This document shows positions 57,155-64,000 of a stretch of 64,000 bases of DNA, one piece after another. The stretch spans positions 86,865 to 150,864 of the forward strand of contig NZ_BNBD01000015.1 of NCBI RefSeq assembly GCF_014654785.1, given 5' to 3'. Positions within the stretch are counted from its first letter, which is position 1. Every line of letters begins with the position of its first letter. The notes below the pieces were generated by a model. That model saw only the letters and a program-made list of their open reading frames with translations, was not told the origin of the DNA and did no database searches. Origin of the DNA: Streptomyces mashuensis. Lineage in GTDB: Bacteria; Actinomycetota; Actinomycetes; Streptomycetales; Streptomycetaceae. Made by a program: the position numbers and the translations under genes.

Positions 57155-57975
57155 TGAAATACGCGAGCGAGGCGACGGAGAGCGCCGCGGCCCCGGAGGC
57201 CGCCGGCGCGCCCACGGGCCTGCCCGCGCCCGCGCGGGAGGACCAGCGCGCCCAGGAGGAGCAGCGCGGCACCCGCAATCGCGTCGCCCGGTCGATCCTC
57301 GACCACGGTCCGTCCACGGCGGCGGAGCTGGCGCTCCGGCTGGAGCTGACGCAGGCGGCCGTCCGCCGCCACCTCGACACGCTGGTCGCCGAGGGGGTCG
57401 TCGAGCCGCGCGAAAAGCGCGTGTACGGCGCCCGCGGGCGCGGCCGGCCCGCCAAGGTCTTCGCGCTCACCGACTGCGGCCGGGACGCCTTCGACCAGGC
57501 CTACGACGCCCTCGCCTCGGACGCCCTGCGCTGGATCGCCCAGAGCGCCGGCGGCGGCGCGATGGGCGAGGCCGCCGTCGCGGCCTTCGCCAGGGCCCGG
57601 ATGGCCGCCCAGGCCGAGGGCTACCGGGCGGCCCTGGAGGGCGTCGCCCCCGAGCATCGGGCGGAGGCCCTGGCCCGGGCATTGACCTCGGACGGGTACG
57701 CTGCTACGGCGCGTAGCGCGCCGGTCGGCGAACAGCTCTGTCAGCACCACTGCCCGGTCGCCCATGTCGCCGAGCAGTTCCCGCAGCTGTGCGAGGCGGA
57801 GACCGAGGTCTTCTCCCGCCTGCTCGGGACGCATGTGCAGCGTCTTGCCACCATCGCCCACGGCGACGGGGTGTGCACGACGTTCATCCCCAGGACGTTG
57901 CACACCACCAAGAACGCCCCACAGACAACGACAGCCACTGCATCCACCAGCACGGCCGGGAGGAACCCCGCATGA
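57154..57975 (+). CDS. sufR: Fe-S regulator SufR (repressor of the suf operon)
   Basis: 273 aa. The winged-helix region is at about 42-110 (ARSILDHGPSTAAELALRLELTQAAVRRHLDTLVAEGVVEPR). The C-terminal cysteines, at CQHHCPVAHVAEQFPQLC (about 195-212) and later GDGVC, can hold an Fe-S cluster that senses iron-sulfur status. The GTG at 57154 is where homology begins; a longer frame to 57073 is ignored. Its ATGA overlap couples it to sufB. Confidence 0.94.
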   Translation: MKYASEATESAAAPEAAGAPTGLPAPAREDQRAQEEQRGTRNRVARSILDHGPSTAAELALRLELTQAAVRRHLDTLVAEGVVEPREKRVYGARGRGRPAKVFALTDCGRDAFDQAYDALASDALRWIAQSAGGGAMGEAAVAAFARARMAAQAEGYRAALEGVAPEHRAEALARALTSDGYAATARSAPVGEQLCQHHCPVAHVAEQFPQLCEAETEVFSRLLGTHVQRLATIAHGDGVCTTFIPRTLHTTKNAPQTTTATASTSTAGRNPA

Positions 57976-59393
57976 CTCTCCCCACGGAGACTGCCCACCC
58001 TGAGCTCGAGGGTCTGGGCACGTACGAATACGGCTGGGCCGACCCCGACACGGCCGGTGCCGCGGCCCGGCGCGGCCTCTCCGAGGAGGTCGTCCGCGAC
58101 ATCTCGGCGAAGAAGTCCGAGCCGGAGTGGATGCTCAAGATGCGTCTGAAGGGCCTGAAGCTCTTCGACAAGAAGCCCATGCCGACCTGGGGCTCGGACC
58201 TGTCGGGCATCGACTTCGACAACATCAAGTACTTCGTCCGCTCCACCGAGAAGCAGGCCGCCACCTGGGAGGACCTGCCCGAGGACATCAAGAACACCTA
58301 CGACAAGCTGGGCATCCCCGAGGCGGAGAAGCAGCGCCTGGTGGCGGGTGTCGCCGCCCAGTACGAGTCCGAGGTCGTCTACCACCAGATCCGTGAGGAC
58401 CTGGAGGCCCAGGGCGTCGTCTTCCTCGACACCGACACCGCCCTGAAGGAGCACCCCGAGCTCTTCCAGGAGTACTTCGGCACGGTCATCCCGGCCGGCG
58501 ACAACAAGTTCGCCGCGCTGAACACGGCCGTGTGGTCCGGCGGCTCCTTCATCTACGTCCCGCCGGGCGTCCACGTCGACATCCCGCTCCAGGCCTACTT
58601 CCGTATCAACACGGAGAACATGGGCCAGTTCGAGCGGACGCTGATCATCGTCGACGAGAACGCCTACGTGCACTACGTCGAGGGCTGCACCGCCCCGATC
58701 TACTCCTCCGACTCGCTGCACAGCGCCGTCGTGGAGATCATCGTCAAGAAGGGCGGCCGCTGCCGCTACACGACCATCCAGAACTGGTCGAACAACGTCT
58801 ACAACCTGGTCACCAAGCGCGCCGTCGCCTACGAGGGCGCCACCATGGAGTGGGTCGACGGCAACATCGGCTCCAAGGTGACCATGAAGTACCCGGCCGT
58901 CTACCTGATGGGCGAGCACGCCAAGGGCGAGACCCTCTCCATCGCCTTCTCCGGCCAGGGCCAGCACCAGGACGCCGGCGCCAAGATGGTCCACATGGCG
59001 CCGAACACCTCCTCCAACATCGTCTCCAAGTCGGTGGCCCGGGGCGGTGGCCGCACCTCCTACCGCGGCCTGATCGAGATCGCCGAGGGCGCGAAGGGCG
59101 CCAAGTCCAACGTGCTCTGCGACGCGCTGCTGGTGGACACCATCTCCCGGTCCGACACCTACCCCTACGTGGACGTCCGCGAGGACGACGTGTCCATGGG
59201 CCACGAGGCGACCGTCTCCAAGGTCAGCGAGGACCAGCTGTTCTACCTGATGAGCCGCGGCCTGTCCGAGGACGAGGCCATGGCGATGATCGTGCGCGGC
59301 TTCGTCGAGCCGATCGCCCGCGAGCTCCCCATGGAGTACGCGCTGGAGCTCAACCGGCTGATCGAGCTGCAGATGGAAGGCTCCGTCGGCTGA
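57972..59393 (+). CDS. sufB: Fe-S cluster assembly protein SufB
   Basis: 473 aa. Scaffold subunit of the SufBCD complex. It holds the conserved C-terminal Cys in SNVLCDALLVD (about 381) and the SufB-type beta-helix core (EGCTAPIYSSDSLHSAVVEI). There is no intein, in contrast to mycobacterial SufB. It overlaps sufR by 4 bp and is followed by sufD after 62 bp. Confidence 0.96.
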   Translation: MTLPTETAHPELEGLGTYEYGWADPDTAGAAARRGLSEEVVRDISAKKSEPEWMLKMRLKGLKLFDKKPMPTWGSDLSGIDFDNIKYFVRSTEKQAATWEDLPEDIKNTYDKLGIPEAEKQRLVAGVAAQYESEVVYHQIREDLEAQGVVFLDTDTALKEHPELFQEYFGTVIPAGDNKFAALNTAVWSGGSFIYVPPGVHVDIPLQAYFRINTENMGQFERTLIIVDENAYVHYVEGCTAPIYSSDSLHSAVVEIIVKKGGRCRYTTIQNWSNNVYNLVTKRAVAYEGATMEWVDGNIGSKVTMKYPAVYLMGEHAKGETLSIAFSGQGQHQDAGAKMVHMAPNTSSNIVSKSVARGGGRTSYRGLIEIAEGAKGAKSNVLCDALLVDTISRSDTYPYVDVREDDVSMGHEATVSKVSEDQLFYLMSRGLSEDEAMAMIVRGFVEPIARELPMEYALELNRLIELQMEGSVG

Positions 59394-59455
59394 GGCCGAC
59401 CCCGCCCCGAGCCGCAGCGAACCCTTTGTGACAGGAAGAGAGCACGACGACAGCC

Positions 59456-60637
59456 ATGGCTGACAACACTCCCGCCGGCAGCACGACCGACGGCGCCATC
59501 CAGGTGGGCGGCCCCCGGCAGCCCATCGACGCGCGGGTCAGCGCCCCCGCCTCGTACGACGTCGCGGACTTCCCCGTGCCGCACGGCCGCGAGGAGGAGT
59601 GGCGGTTCACCCCGCTGGCGCGCCTGCGCGGCCTGCAGGACGGCACCGCCGCCACGGACGGCGCCGGCGTCAAGGTCGACATCAGCGCCCCCGAGGGCGT
59701 GACCGTGGAGACCGTCGGCCGCGACGACGCCCGGCTCGGCCGCGCCGGCAAGCCGGTGGACCGCGTCGCCGCCCAGGCGTACAGCTCCTTCGAGGAGGCG
59801 TCGGTCGTCTCCGTGCCCAAGGAGACCGTCCTCACCGAGCCCGTGCGCATCTCCGTGCACGGCGAGGGCGGCGTGGCCTTCGGCCACCAGGTCGTCGAGC
59901 TCGGCGCCTTCGCCGAGGCCGTCGTCGTCATCGATCACACCGGCGACGCCACGCTCGCCGCCAACGTCGAGTACGTGATCGGCGACGGCGCCAAGCTCAC
60001 CGTCGTCTCCGTCCAGGACTGGGACCGCACCGCCGTGCACGCCGGCCAGCACACCGCGCTGGTGGGCCGCGACGCCTCCTTCAAGTCCGTGATCGTCACC
60101 TTCGGCGGCGACCTGGTCCGTCTGCACCCGCGCGTCGTCTACGGCGCCCCGGGCGGCGAGGCCGAGCTGTACGGCCTGTACTTCACCGACAACGGCCAGC
60201 ACCACGAGCACCGCCTCTTCGTCGACCACGACACCCCGCACTGCCGCAGCAACGTCGCCTACAAGGGCGCGCTGCAGGGCCAGGACGCGCACGCGGTGTG
60301 GATCGGCGACGTGCTCATCCGCGCCGAGGCCGAGGGCACCGACACCTACGAGCTCAACCGCAACCTGGTCCTCACCGACGGCGCGCGCGTCGACTCCGTG
60401 CCCAACCTGGAGATCGAGACCGGCGAGATCGTCGGCGCCGGCCACGCCTCCGCCACCGGCCGCTTCGAGGACGAGCAGCTCTTCTACCTGATGGCCCGCG
60501 GCATCCCCGAGCAGGAGGCCCGCCGTCTGGTCGTGCGCGGCTTCTTCGCCGAGCTCGTGCAGCAGATCGGCATCCCCGACCTGGAGGAGCGCCTCATCGC
60601 CAAGATCGAGGCCGAGCTGGAGGCGTCGGTGGCATGA
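59456..60637 (+). CDS. sufD: Fe-S cluster assembly protein SufD
   Basis: 393 aa. Partner of SufB in the SufBC2D scaffold: HGREEEWRFTPLARLRGL early, a beta-helix core, and the C-terminal GHASATGRFEDEQLFYLMARGIPEQEARRLVVRGFF (about 322-357) typical of SufB/SufD with the conserved His (HAS). ATG with AGGAAGAGAG about 10 bp upstream. Its stop overlaps the next start (ATGA). Confidence 0.95.
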   Translation: MADNTPAGSTTDGAIQVGGPRQPIDARVSAPASYDVADFPVPHGREEEWRFTPLARLRGLQDGTAATDGAGVKVDISAPEGVTVETVGRDDARLGRAGKPVDRVAAQAYSSFEEASVVSVPKETVLTEPVRISVHGEGGVAFGHQVVELGAFAEAVVVIDHTGDATLAANVEYVIGDGAKLTVVSVQDWDRTAVHAGQHTALVGRDASFKSVIVTFGGDLVRLHPRVVYGAPGGEAELYGLYFTDNGQHHEHRLFVDHDTPHCRSNVAYKGALQGQDAHAVWIGDVLIRAEAEGTDTYELNRNLVLTDGARVDSVPNLEIETGEIVGAGHASATGRFEDEQLFYLMARGIPEQEARRLVVRGFFAELVQQIGIPDLEERLIAKIEAELEASVA

Positions 60638-60966
60638 GCGACTTCGTACGCGTCTGCGCGCTGGGCGAGCTGGACGACGACACCCCCAAGCGGGTGGAGG
60701 TCGACGGCGTCGCCGTCTCGGTCGTCCGCACCGAGGGCGAGGTGTTCGCGATCAACGACATCTGTTCGCACGCCAACGTCTCGCTCTCCGAGGGCGAGGT
60801 CGAGAACTGCCACATCGAGTGCTGGCTGCACGGCTCCAGCTTCGACCTGCGCACCGGCAAGCCCGACGGCCTGCCCGCGACGCGGCCCGTCCCCGTGTAC
60901 CCCGTCAAGATCGAAGGAGACGGCCCGGACGCGGCTGTGCTCGTCTCCGTCACCCAGGAGTCCTGA
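60634..60966 (+). CDS. Rieske-type ferredoxin of the suf operon
   Basis: 110 aa. Cluster ligands C-S-H (about 46-48) and C-W-L-H (about 65-68), which hold a 2Fe-2S cluster. The pattern is that of soluble non-heme Rieske ferredoxins rather than membrane ones. Its place between sufD and sufC, overlapping the sufD stop, suggests it supplies electrons for Fe-S assembly, or is one of the first proteins matured; this is inference. Confidence 0.93.
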   Translation: MSDFVRVCALGELDDDTPKRVEVDGVAVSVVRTEGEVFAINDICSHANVSLSEGEVENCHIECWLHGSSFDLRTGKPDGLPATRPVPVYPVKIEGDGPDAAVLVSVTQES

Positions 60967-60973
60967 GTTCCCC

Positions 60974-61738
60974 ATGGCAACGCTTGAGATCCACGACCTG
61001 CACGTCTCCGTCGAGGCCGAGAACGGCCCCCGGGAGATCCTGCGCGGCGTCGACCTGACCGTGAAGCAGGGCGAGACCCACGCCATCATGGGCCCCAACG
61101 GCTCCGGCAAGTCGACCCTCGCCTACTCCCTCGCGGGCCACCCGAAGTACACCATCACCGGCGGCACCGTCACCCTCGACGGCGAGGACGTCCTCGAGAT
61201 GTCCGTCGACGAGCGCGCCCGCGCCGGCGTCTTCCTCGCCATGCAGTACCCGGTCGAGGTGCCCGGCGTCTCCGTCTCCAACTTCCTGCGCACCTCCGCC
61301 ACCGCCGTCCGCGGCGAGGCCCCCAAGCTGCGCACCTGGGTCAAGGAGGTCAAGGAGGCCATGGAGCGCCTCCAGATGGACCCCTCCTTCGCCGAGCGCA
61401 ACGTCAACGAGGGCTTCTCCGGCGGTGAGAAGAAGCGCCACGAGATCCTCCAGCTGGAGCTCCTCAAGCCGAAGATCGCGATCCTCGACGAGACCGACTC
61501 CGGCCTCGACGTCGACGCCCTGCGCATCGTCTCCGAGGGCGTCAACCGCGTCCGTGAGACCGGTGAGGTCGGCACCCTCCTCATCACGCACTACACGCGC
61601 ATCCTGCGCTACATCAAGCCCGACTTCGTGCACGTCTTCGCGAACGGCCGCGTCGTCGAGTCCGGCGGCGCCGAGCTCGCCGACAAGCTGGAGAACGAGG
61701 GCTACGAGGCCTATGTGAAGGGTGGCGTATCCCTGTGA
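60974..61738 (+). CDS. sufC: Fe-S assembly ATPase SufC
   Basis: 254-aa ABC-type ATPase that drives SufBC2D. Walker A GPNGSGKST (about 37-45), signature FSGGEKKRHEI (about 149-159), Walker B IAILDETDSGLD (about 169-180). It begins 7 bp after the Rieske gene. Its stop overlaps the start of the small ORF that leads to sufS. Confidence 0.96.
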   Translation: MATLEIHDLHVSVEAENGPREILRGVDLTVKQGETHAIMGPNGSGKSTLAYSLAGHPKYTITGGTVTLDGEDVLEMSVDERARAGVFLAMQYPVEVPGVSVSNFLRTSATAVRGEAPKLRTWVKEVKEAMERLQMDPSFAERNVNEGFSGGEKKRHEILQLELLKPKIAILDETDSGLDVDALRIVSEGVNRVRETGEVGTLLITHYTRILRYIKPDFVHVFANGRVVESGGAELADKLENEGYEAYVKGGVSL

Positions 61739-61830
61739 GCGACGCACGCGAGGCCACCGGCCCGCAGGCGTCCCGCGACCCGCAGATGCGCCTCGCGGGC
61801 GGAGAAGCGAACGAAAGGGGCGGGGCGTGA
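61735..61830 (+). CDS. Possible 31-aa coupling ORF between sufC and sufS
   Basis: GTG 61735 overlaps the sufC stop (GTGA), and its own TGA (61828-61830) overlaps the sufS GTG (GTGA). The product would start VSDAREATGPQASRDPQM and end ANERGGA, hydrophilic and Ala/Gly/Arg-rich. The exact 4-bp overlaps at both ends suggest a coupling leader; no conserved domain is seen. It could also be a shadow in a GC-rich gap. Confidence 0.35.
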   Translation: MSDAREATGPQASRDPQMRLAGGEANERGGA

Positions 61831-63086
61831 CCATTCAGCTGCCGGGTCTCCTCGACACCGACGCGATCCGCAAGGACTTCCCGATCCTGGACCGCCTGGT
61901 CCACGACGGGAAGAAGCTCGTCTACCTGGACAACGCGGCCACCTCGCAGAAGCCGCGCCAGGTGCTCGACGTGCTCGCCGAGCACTACGAGCGGCACAAC
62001 GCCAACGTCCACCGCGGTGTGCATGTGCTCGCCGAGGAGGCCACGGCGCTGTACGAGGGCGCACGCGACAAGATCGCCGCGTTCGTCAACGCGCCGAGCC
62101 GCGACGAGGTGATCTTCACCAAGAACGCCTCCGAGTCGCTCAACCTCGTGGCCAACATGCTGGCCTGGGCCGACGAGCCCTACCGCGTGGACCACGACAC
62201 CGAGATCGTCATCACGGAGATGGAGCACCACTCCAACATCGTGCCGTGGCAGCTGCTCGCGCAGCGCTCCGGCGCGAAGCTGAAGTGGTTCGGCCTCACC
62301 GACGACGGCCGCCTCGACCTGTCGAACATCGAGGAGATCATCACGGAGAAGACCAAGGTCGTCTCCTTCGTCCTGGTCTCCAACATCCTCGGCACCGTCA
62401 ACCCCGTCGAGGCCATCGTGCGCCGCGCCCAGGAGGTCGGCGCCCTCGTGGTGGTCGACGCCTCCCAGGCCGCGCCGCACATGCCGCTCGACGTCCAGGC
62501 GCTCCAGGCCGACTTCGTGGCCTTCACCGGCCACAAGATGTGCGGCCCGGACGGCATCGGCGTGCTGTGGGGCCGCCAGGAGCTGCTGGAGGACCTCCCG
62601 CCGTTCCTCGGCGGCGGCGAGATGATCGAGACCGTCTCGATGCACTCCTCCACCTACGCCCCCGCGCCGCACAAGTTCGAGGCGGGCACGCCCCCGATCG
62701 CGCAGGCCGTCGGCCTGGGCGCGGCGGTGGACTACCTCACCTCCATCGGCATGGAGAACATCGCCCGCCACGAGCACGCCATCACCGAGTACGCCATCCA
62801 GCGGCTCCAGGAGGTCCCGGACCTGCGGATCATCGGCCCCACCACGGCCGAGGACCGCGGCGCCGCCGTCTCCTTCACCCTCGGGGACATCCACCCGCAC
62901 GACGTGGGCCAGGTCCTCGACGAGCAGGGCATAGCGGTCCGCGTGGGCCACCACTGCGCCCGCCCCGTCTGCCTGCGCTACGGAATTCCGGCGACCACCC
63001 GGGCGTCGTTCTACCTGTACTCCACGCCGGCCGAGGTGGACGCCCTGGTCGAGGGTCTGGAGTACGTCCGGAACTTCTTCGGCTGA
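61827..63086 (+). CDS. sufS: Cysteine desulfurase SufS
   Basis: 419 aa, PLP-dependent group II desulfurase giving sulfur from cysteine. PLP Lys in AFTGHKMCGPDGIGVL (about 231); active-site Cys in RVGHHCARPVCLRYG (about 373). It belongs to the SufS type with a short active-site loop. The GTG at 61827 has AAAGGGG upstream and begins MTIQLPGLLDTDAIRKDFP; an upstream frame is open to 61722. It is followed by sufU. Confidence 0.96.
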   Translation: MTIQLPGLLDTDAIRKDFPILDRLVHDGKKLVYLDNAATSQKPRQVLDVLAEHYERHNANVHRGVHVLAEEATALYEGARDKIAAFVNAPSRDEVIFTKNASESLNLVANMLAWADEPYRVDHDTEIVITEMEHHSNIVPWQLLAQRSGAKLKWFGLTDDGRLDLSNIEEIITEKTKVVSFVLVSNILGTVNPVEAIVRRAQEVGALVVVDASQAAPHMPLDVQALQADFVAFTGHKMCGPDGIGVLWGRQELLEDLPPFLGGGEMIETVSMHSSTYAPAPHKFEAGTPPIAQAVGLGAAVDYLTSIGMENIARHEHAITEYAIQRLQEVPDLRIIGPTTAEDRGAAVSFTLGDIHPHDVGQVLDEQGIAVRVGHHCARPVCLRYGIPATTRASFYLYSTPAEVDALVEGLEYVRNFFG

Positions 63087-63100
63087 CGAGGGCTGCCACA

Positions 63101-63556
63101 GTGAAGCTTGATTCGATGTACCAGGACGTCATCCTGGACCACTACAAGAACCCGCACGGCCGGGGCTTGCGTCCGGGCGACGCCGAGGTGCACCACACCA
63201 ACCCGACCTGCGGCGACGAGATCACGCTGCGGGTGCGGCTCGACGGTGAGACCATCGAGGACGTCTCGTACGAGGGCCAGGGCTGCTCCATCAGCCAGGC
63301 CAGCGCCTCGGTGCTCAACGAGCTGCTGGTCGGCAAGGACGTGGCCGAGGCGCGGCGGATCCAGGAGACCTTCCTGGAGCTGATGCAGTCCAAGGGCCGG
63401 ATCGAGCCCGACGACGCGATGGAGGAGGTGCTGGAGGACGCGGTGGCGTTCGCCGGCGTCTCCAAGTACCCCGCGCGCGTGAAGTGCGCCCTGCTGAGCT
63501 GGATGGCGTGGAAGGACGCGACAGCGCAGGTGCTGTCCGAGAGGAAGACCGCATGA
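63101..63556 (+). CDS. sufU: Fe-S assembly sulfurtransferase SufU
   Basis: 151 aa. Zn-binding sulfur acceptor of SufS: Cys in NPTCGDEI (about 40), GQGCSIS (about 66) and RVKCALLSW (about 128), the Gram-positive SufU arrangement. GTG start 14 bp after sufS, with GAGGG in the gap. Its stop overlaps the next start (ATGA). Confidence 0.95.
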   Translation: MKLDSMYQDVILDHYKNPHGRGLRPGDAEVHHTNPTCGDEITLRVRLDGETIEDVSYEGQGCSISQASASVLNELLVGKDVAEARRIQETFLELMQSKGRIEPDDAMEEVLEDAVAFAGVSKYPARVKCALLSWMAWKDATAQVLSERKTA

Positions 63557-63897
63557 GCGAGAACGCAGAGACCGGGACCACCACCAAGCCGGCCACGGAG
63601 GAGGAGGTCCGCGAGGCGCTCTACGACGTGGTCGACCCCGAGCTGGGCATCGACGTGGTCAACCTGGGCCTCGTCTACGGCGTCCACATCGACGACGCCA
63701 ATATCGCCACCCTCGACATGACCCTGACGTCCGCGGCCTGCCCGCTGACCGACGTCATCGAGGACCAGGCCCGCTCGGCCACCGACGGCATCGTCAACGA
63801 GCTGCGCATCAACTGGGTCTGGATGCCGCCGTGGGGCCCGGACAAGATCACCGACGAGGGCCGCGAGCAGCTCCGCGCGCTCGGCTTCAACGTCTGA
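63553..63897 (+). CDS. SufT-type Fe-S assembly factor (DUF59/MIP18)
   Basis: 114 aa. DUF59 motif EALYDVVDPELGIDVVNLGLVY (two strands and DPE, about 22-43) and the Cys in LTSAACPLTDVIEDQ (about 72). In SufT this Cys/Asp set helps carry Fe-S clusters to targets. It is the last gene of the suf operon, coupled to sufU. WMPPWGPDKITDEGR is the usual tail. Confidence 0.93.
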   Translation: MSENAETGTTTKPATEEEVREALYDVVDPELGIDVVNLGLVYGVHIDDANIATLDMTLTSAACPLTDVIEDQARSATDGIVNELRINWVWMPPWGPDKITDEGREQLRALGFNV

Positions 63898-64000
63898 TCA
63901 CAGCTTCACTTCTTTGCTTCGAAGGCCCCCGGCGCCCTGTGACGCTGTTGGCGAATTCGGGGGTTCGCGTGACGTCGGCCTTCAAGACCCGGTTGTGGTC
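63898..64000 (+). other. Tail of the window after the suf operon
   Basis: Non-coding as far as seen, with a short dyad GCGAA/TTCGC (63950-63967). A GTG at 63969 (VTSAFKTRLW) with GGGGG upstream might begin a next gene, but only 10 codons are visible. Confidence 0.3.

Noticed and set aside
57972..59393. Intein in SufB
   Set aside because: The protein is of normal length and continuous over the usual insertion site.

Overview
The window is chromosomal DNA from a high-GC actinomycete, almost certainly Streptomyces or a close relative. The indicators are third-codon-position GC bias, frequent GTG starts (and one TTG), a whiA gene in a rapZ-yvcK-whiA chain, mycothiol-type and WXG-type genes, and one copy of a familiar Streptomyces intergenic palindromic repeat. 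Nearly all of it is conserved core chromosome. I see no phage, insertion sequence, CRISPR array, rRNA or convincing tRNA gene.

Layout. 0-10 kb: polA, a small-protein/DUF3068 cluster, the helicase gene hrpB with a methyltransferase gene, and rpsA behind a strong promoter and a long leader. 10-15 kb: PAC2 protein, coaE, a three-gene WXG/type VII-like cluster, DUF6343, ogt-type methyltransferase and a secreted glycerophosphodiesterase. 15-27 kb: uvrB, a tellurium-type cluster (terD, a TerD-like/FtsK-like fusion, terC), an MFS transporter, an MBL hydrolase with a mycothiol-dependent enzyme, and uvrA. 27-31 kb: a Rieske lipoprotein, then a regulator divergent from a secreted papain-like protease and a membrane-anchored partner; this is the most accessory-looking segment. 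31-36 kb: uvrC-rapZ-yvcK-whiA. 36-44.5 kb: a secreted M14 carboxypeptidase, then gap-pgk-tpiA-secG, an RbpA-family gene and pgi. 44.6-51 kb, minus strand: tkt-tal-zwf-opcA-pgl, the pentose phosphate operon, with overlapping or near-touching ends. 51-57 kb: ctaB, two poorly known genes, ctaA and an ABC exporter. 57-64 kb: the sufR-B-D-(Rieske)-C-S-U-T operon for Fe-S cluster assembly.

How the genes work together. Four DNA-repair genes (polA, uvrB, uvrA, uvrC) lie far apart but share a promoter resembling the mycobacterial RecA-independent, PafBC-type damage promoter TTGTCRGTG-N8-TAnnnT. In polA, uvrB and uvrC the -10 lies only 6-7 bp before the start codon, which predicts leaderless mRNAs. Lower glycolysis and the pentose phosphate pathway face each other around pgi, separated by a bidirectional terminator. 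The suf operon has an exact CAAC-N6-GTTG SufR-type operator covering its predicted -10 and start codon.

Newest-looking items: the protease/partner/regulator locus with three TTCAC palindromes, the TerD/FtsK-like fusion without a Walker A motif, a 31-codon coupling ORF between sufC and sufS, a degenerate amidohydrolase next to ctaA, and an RbpA-family protein with a non-basic linker.
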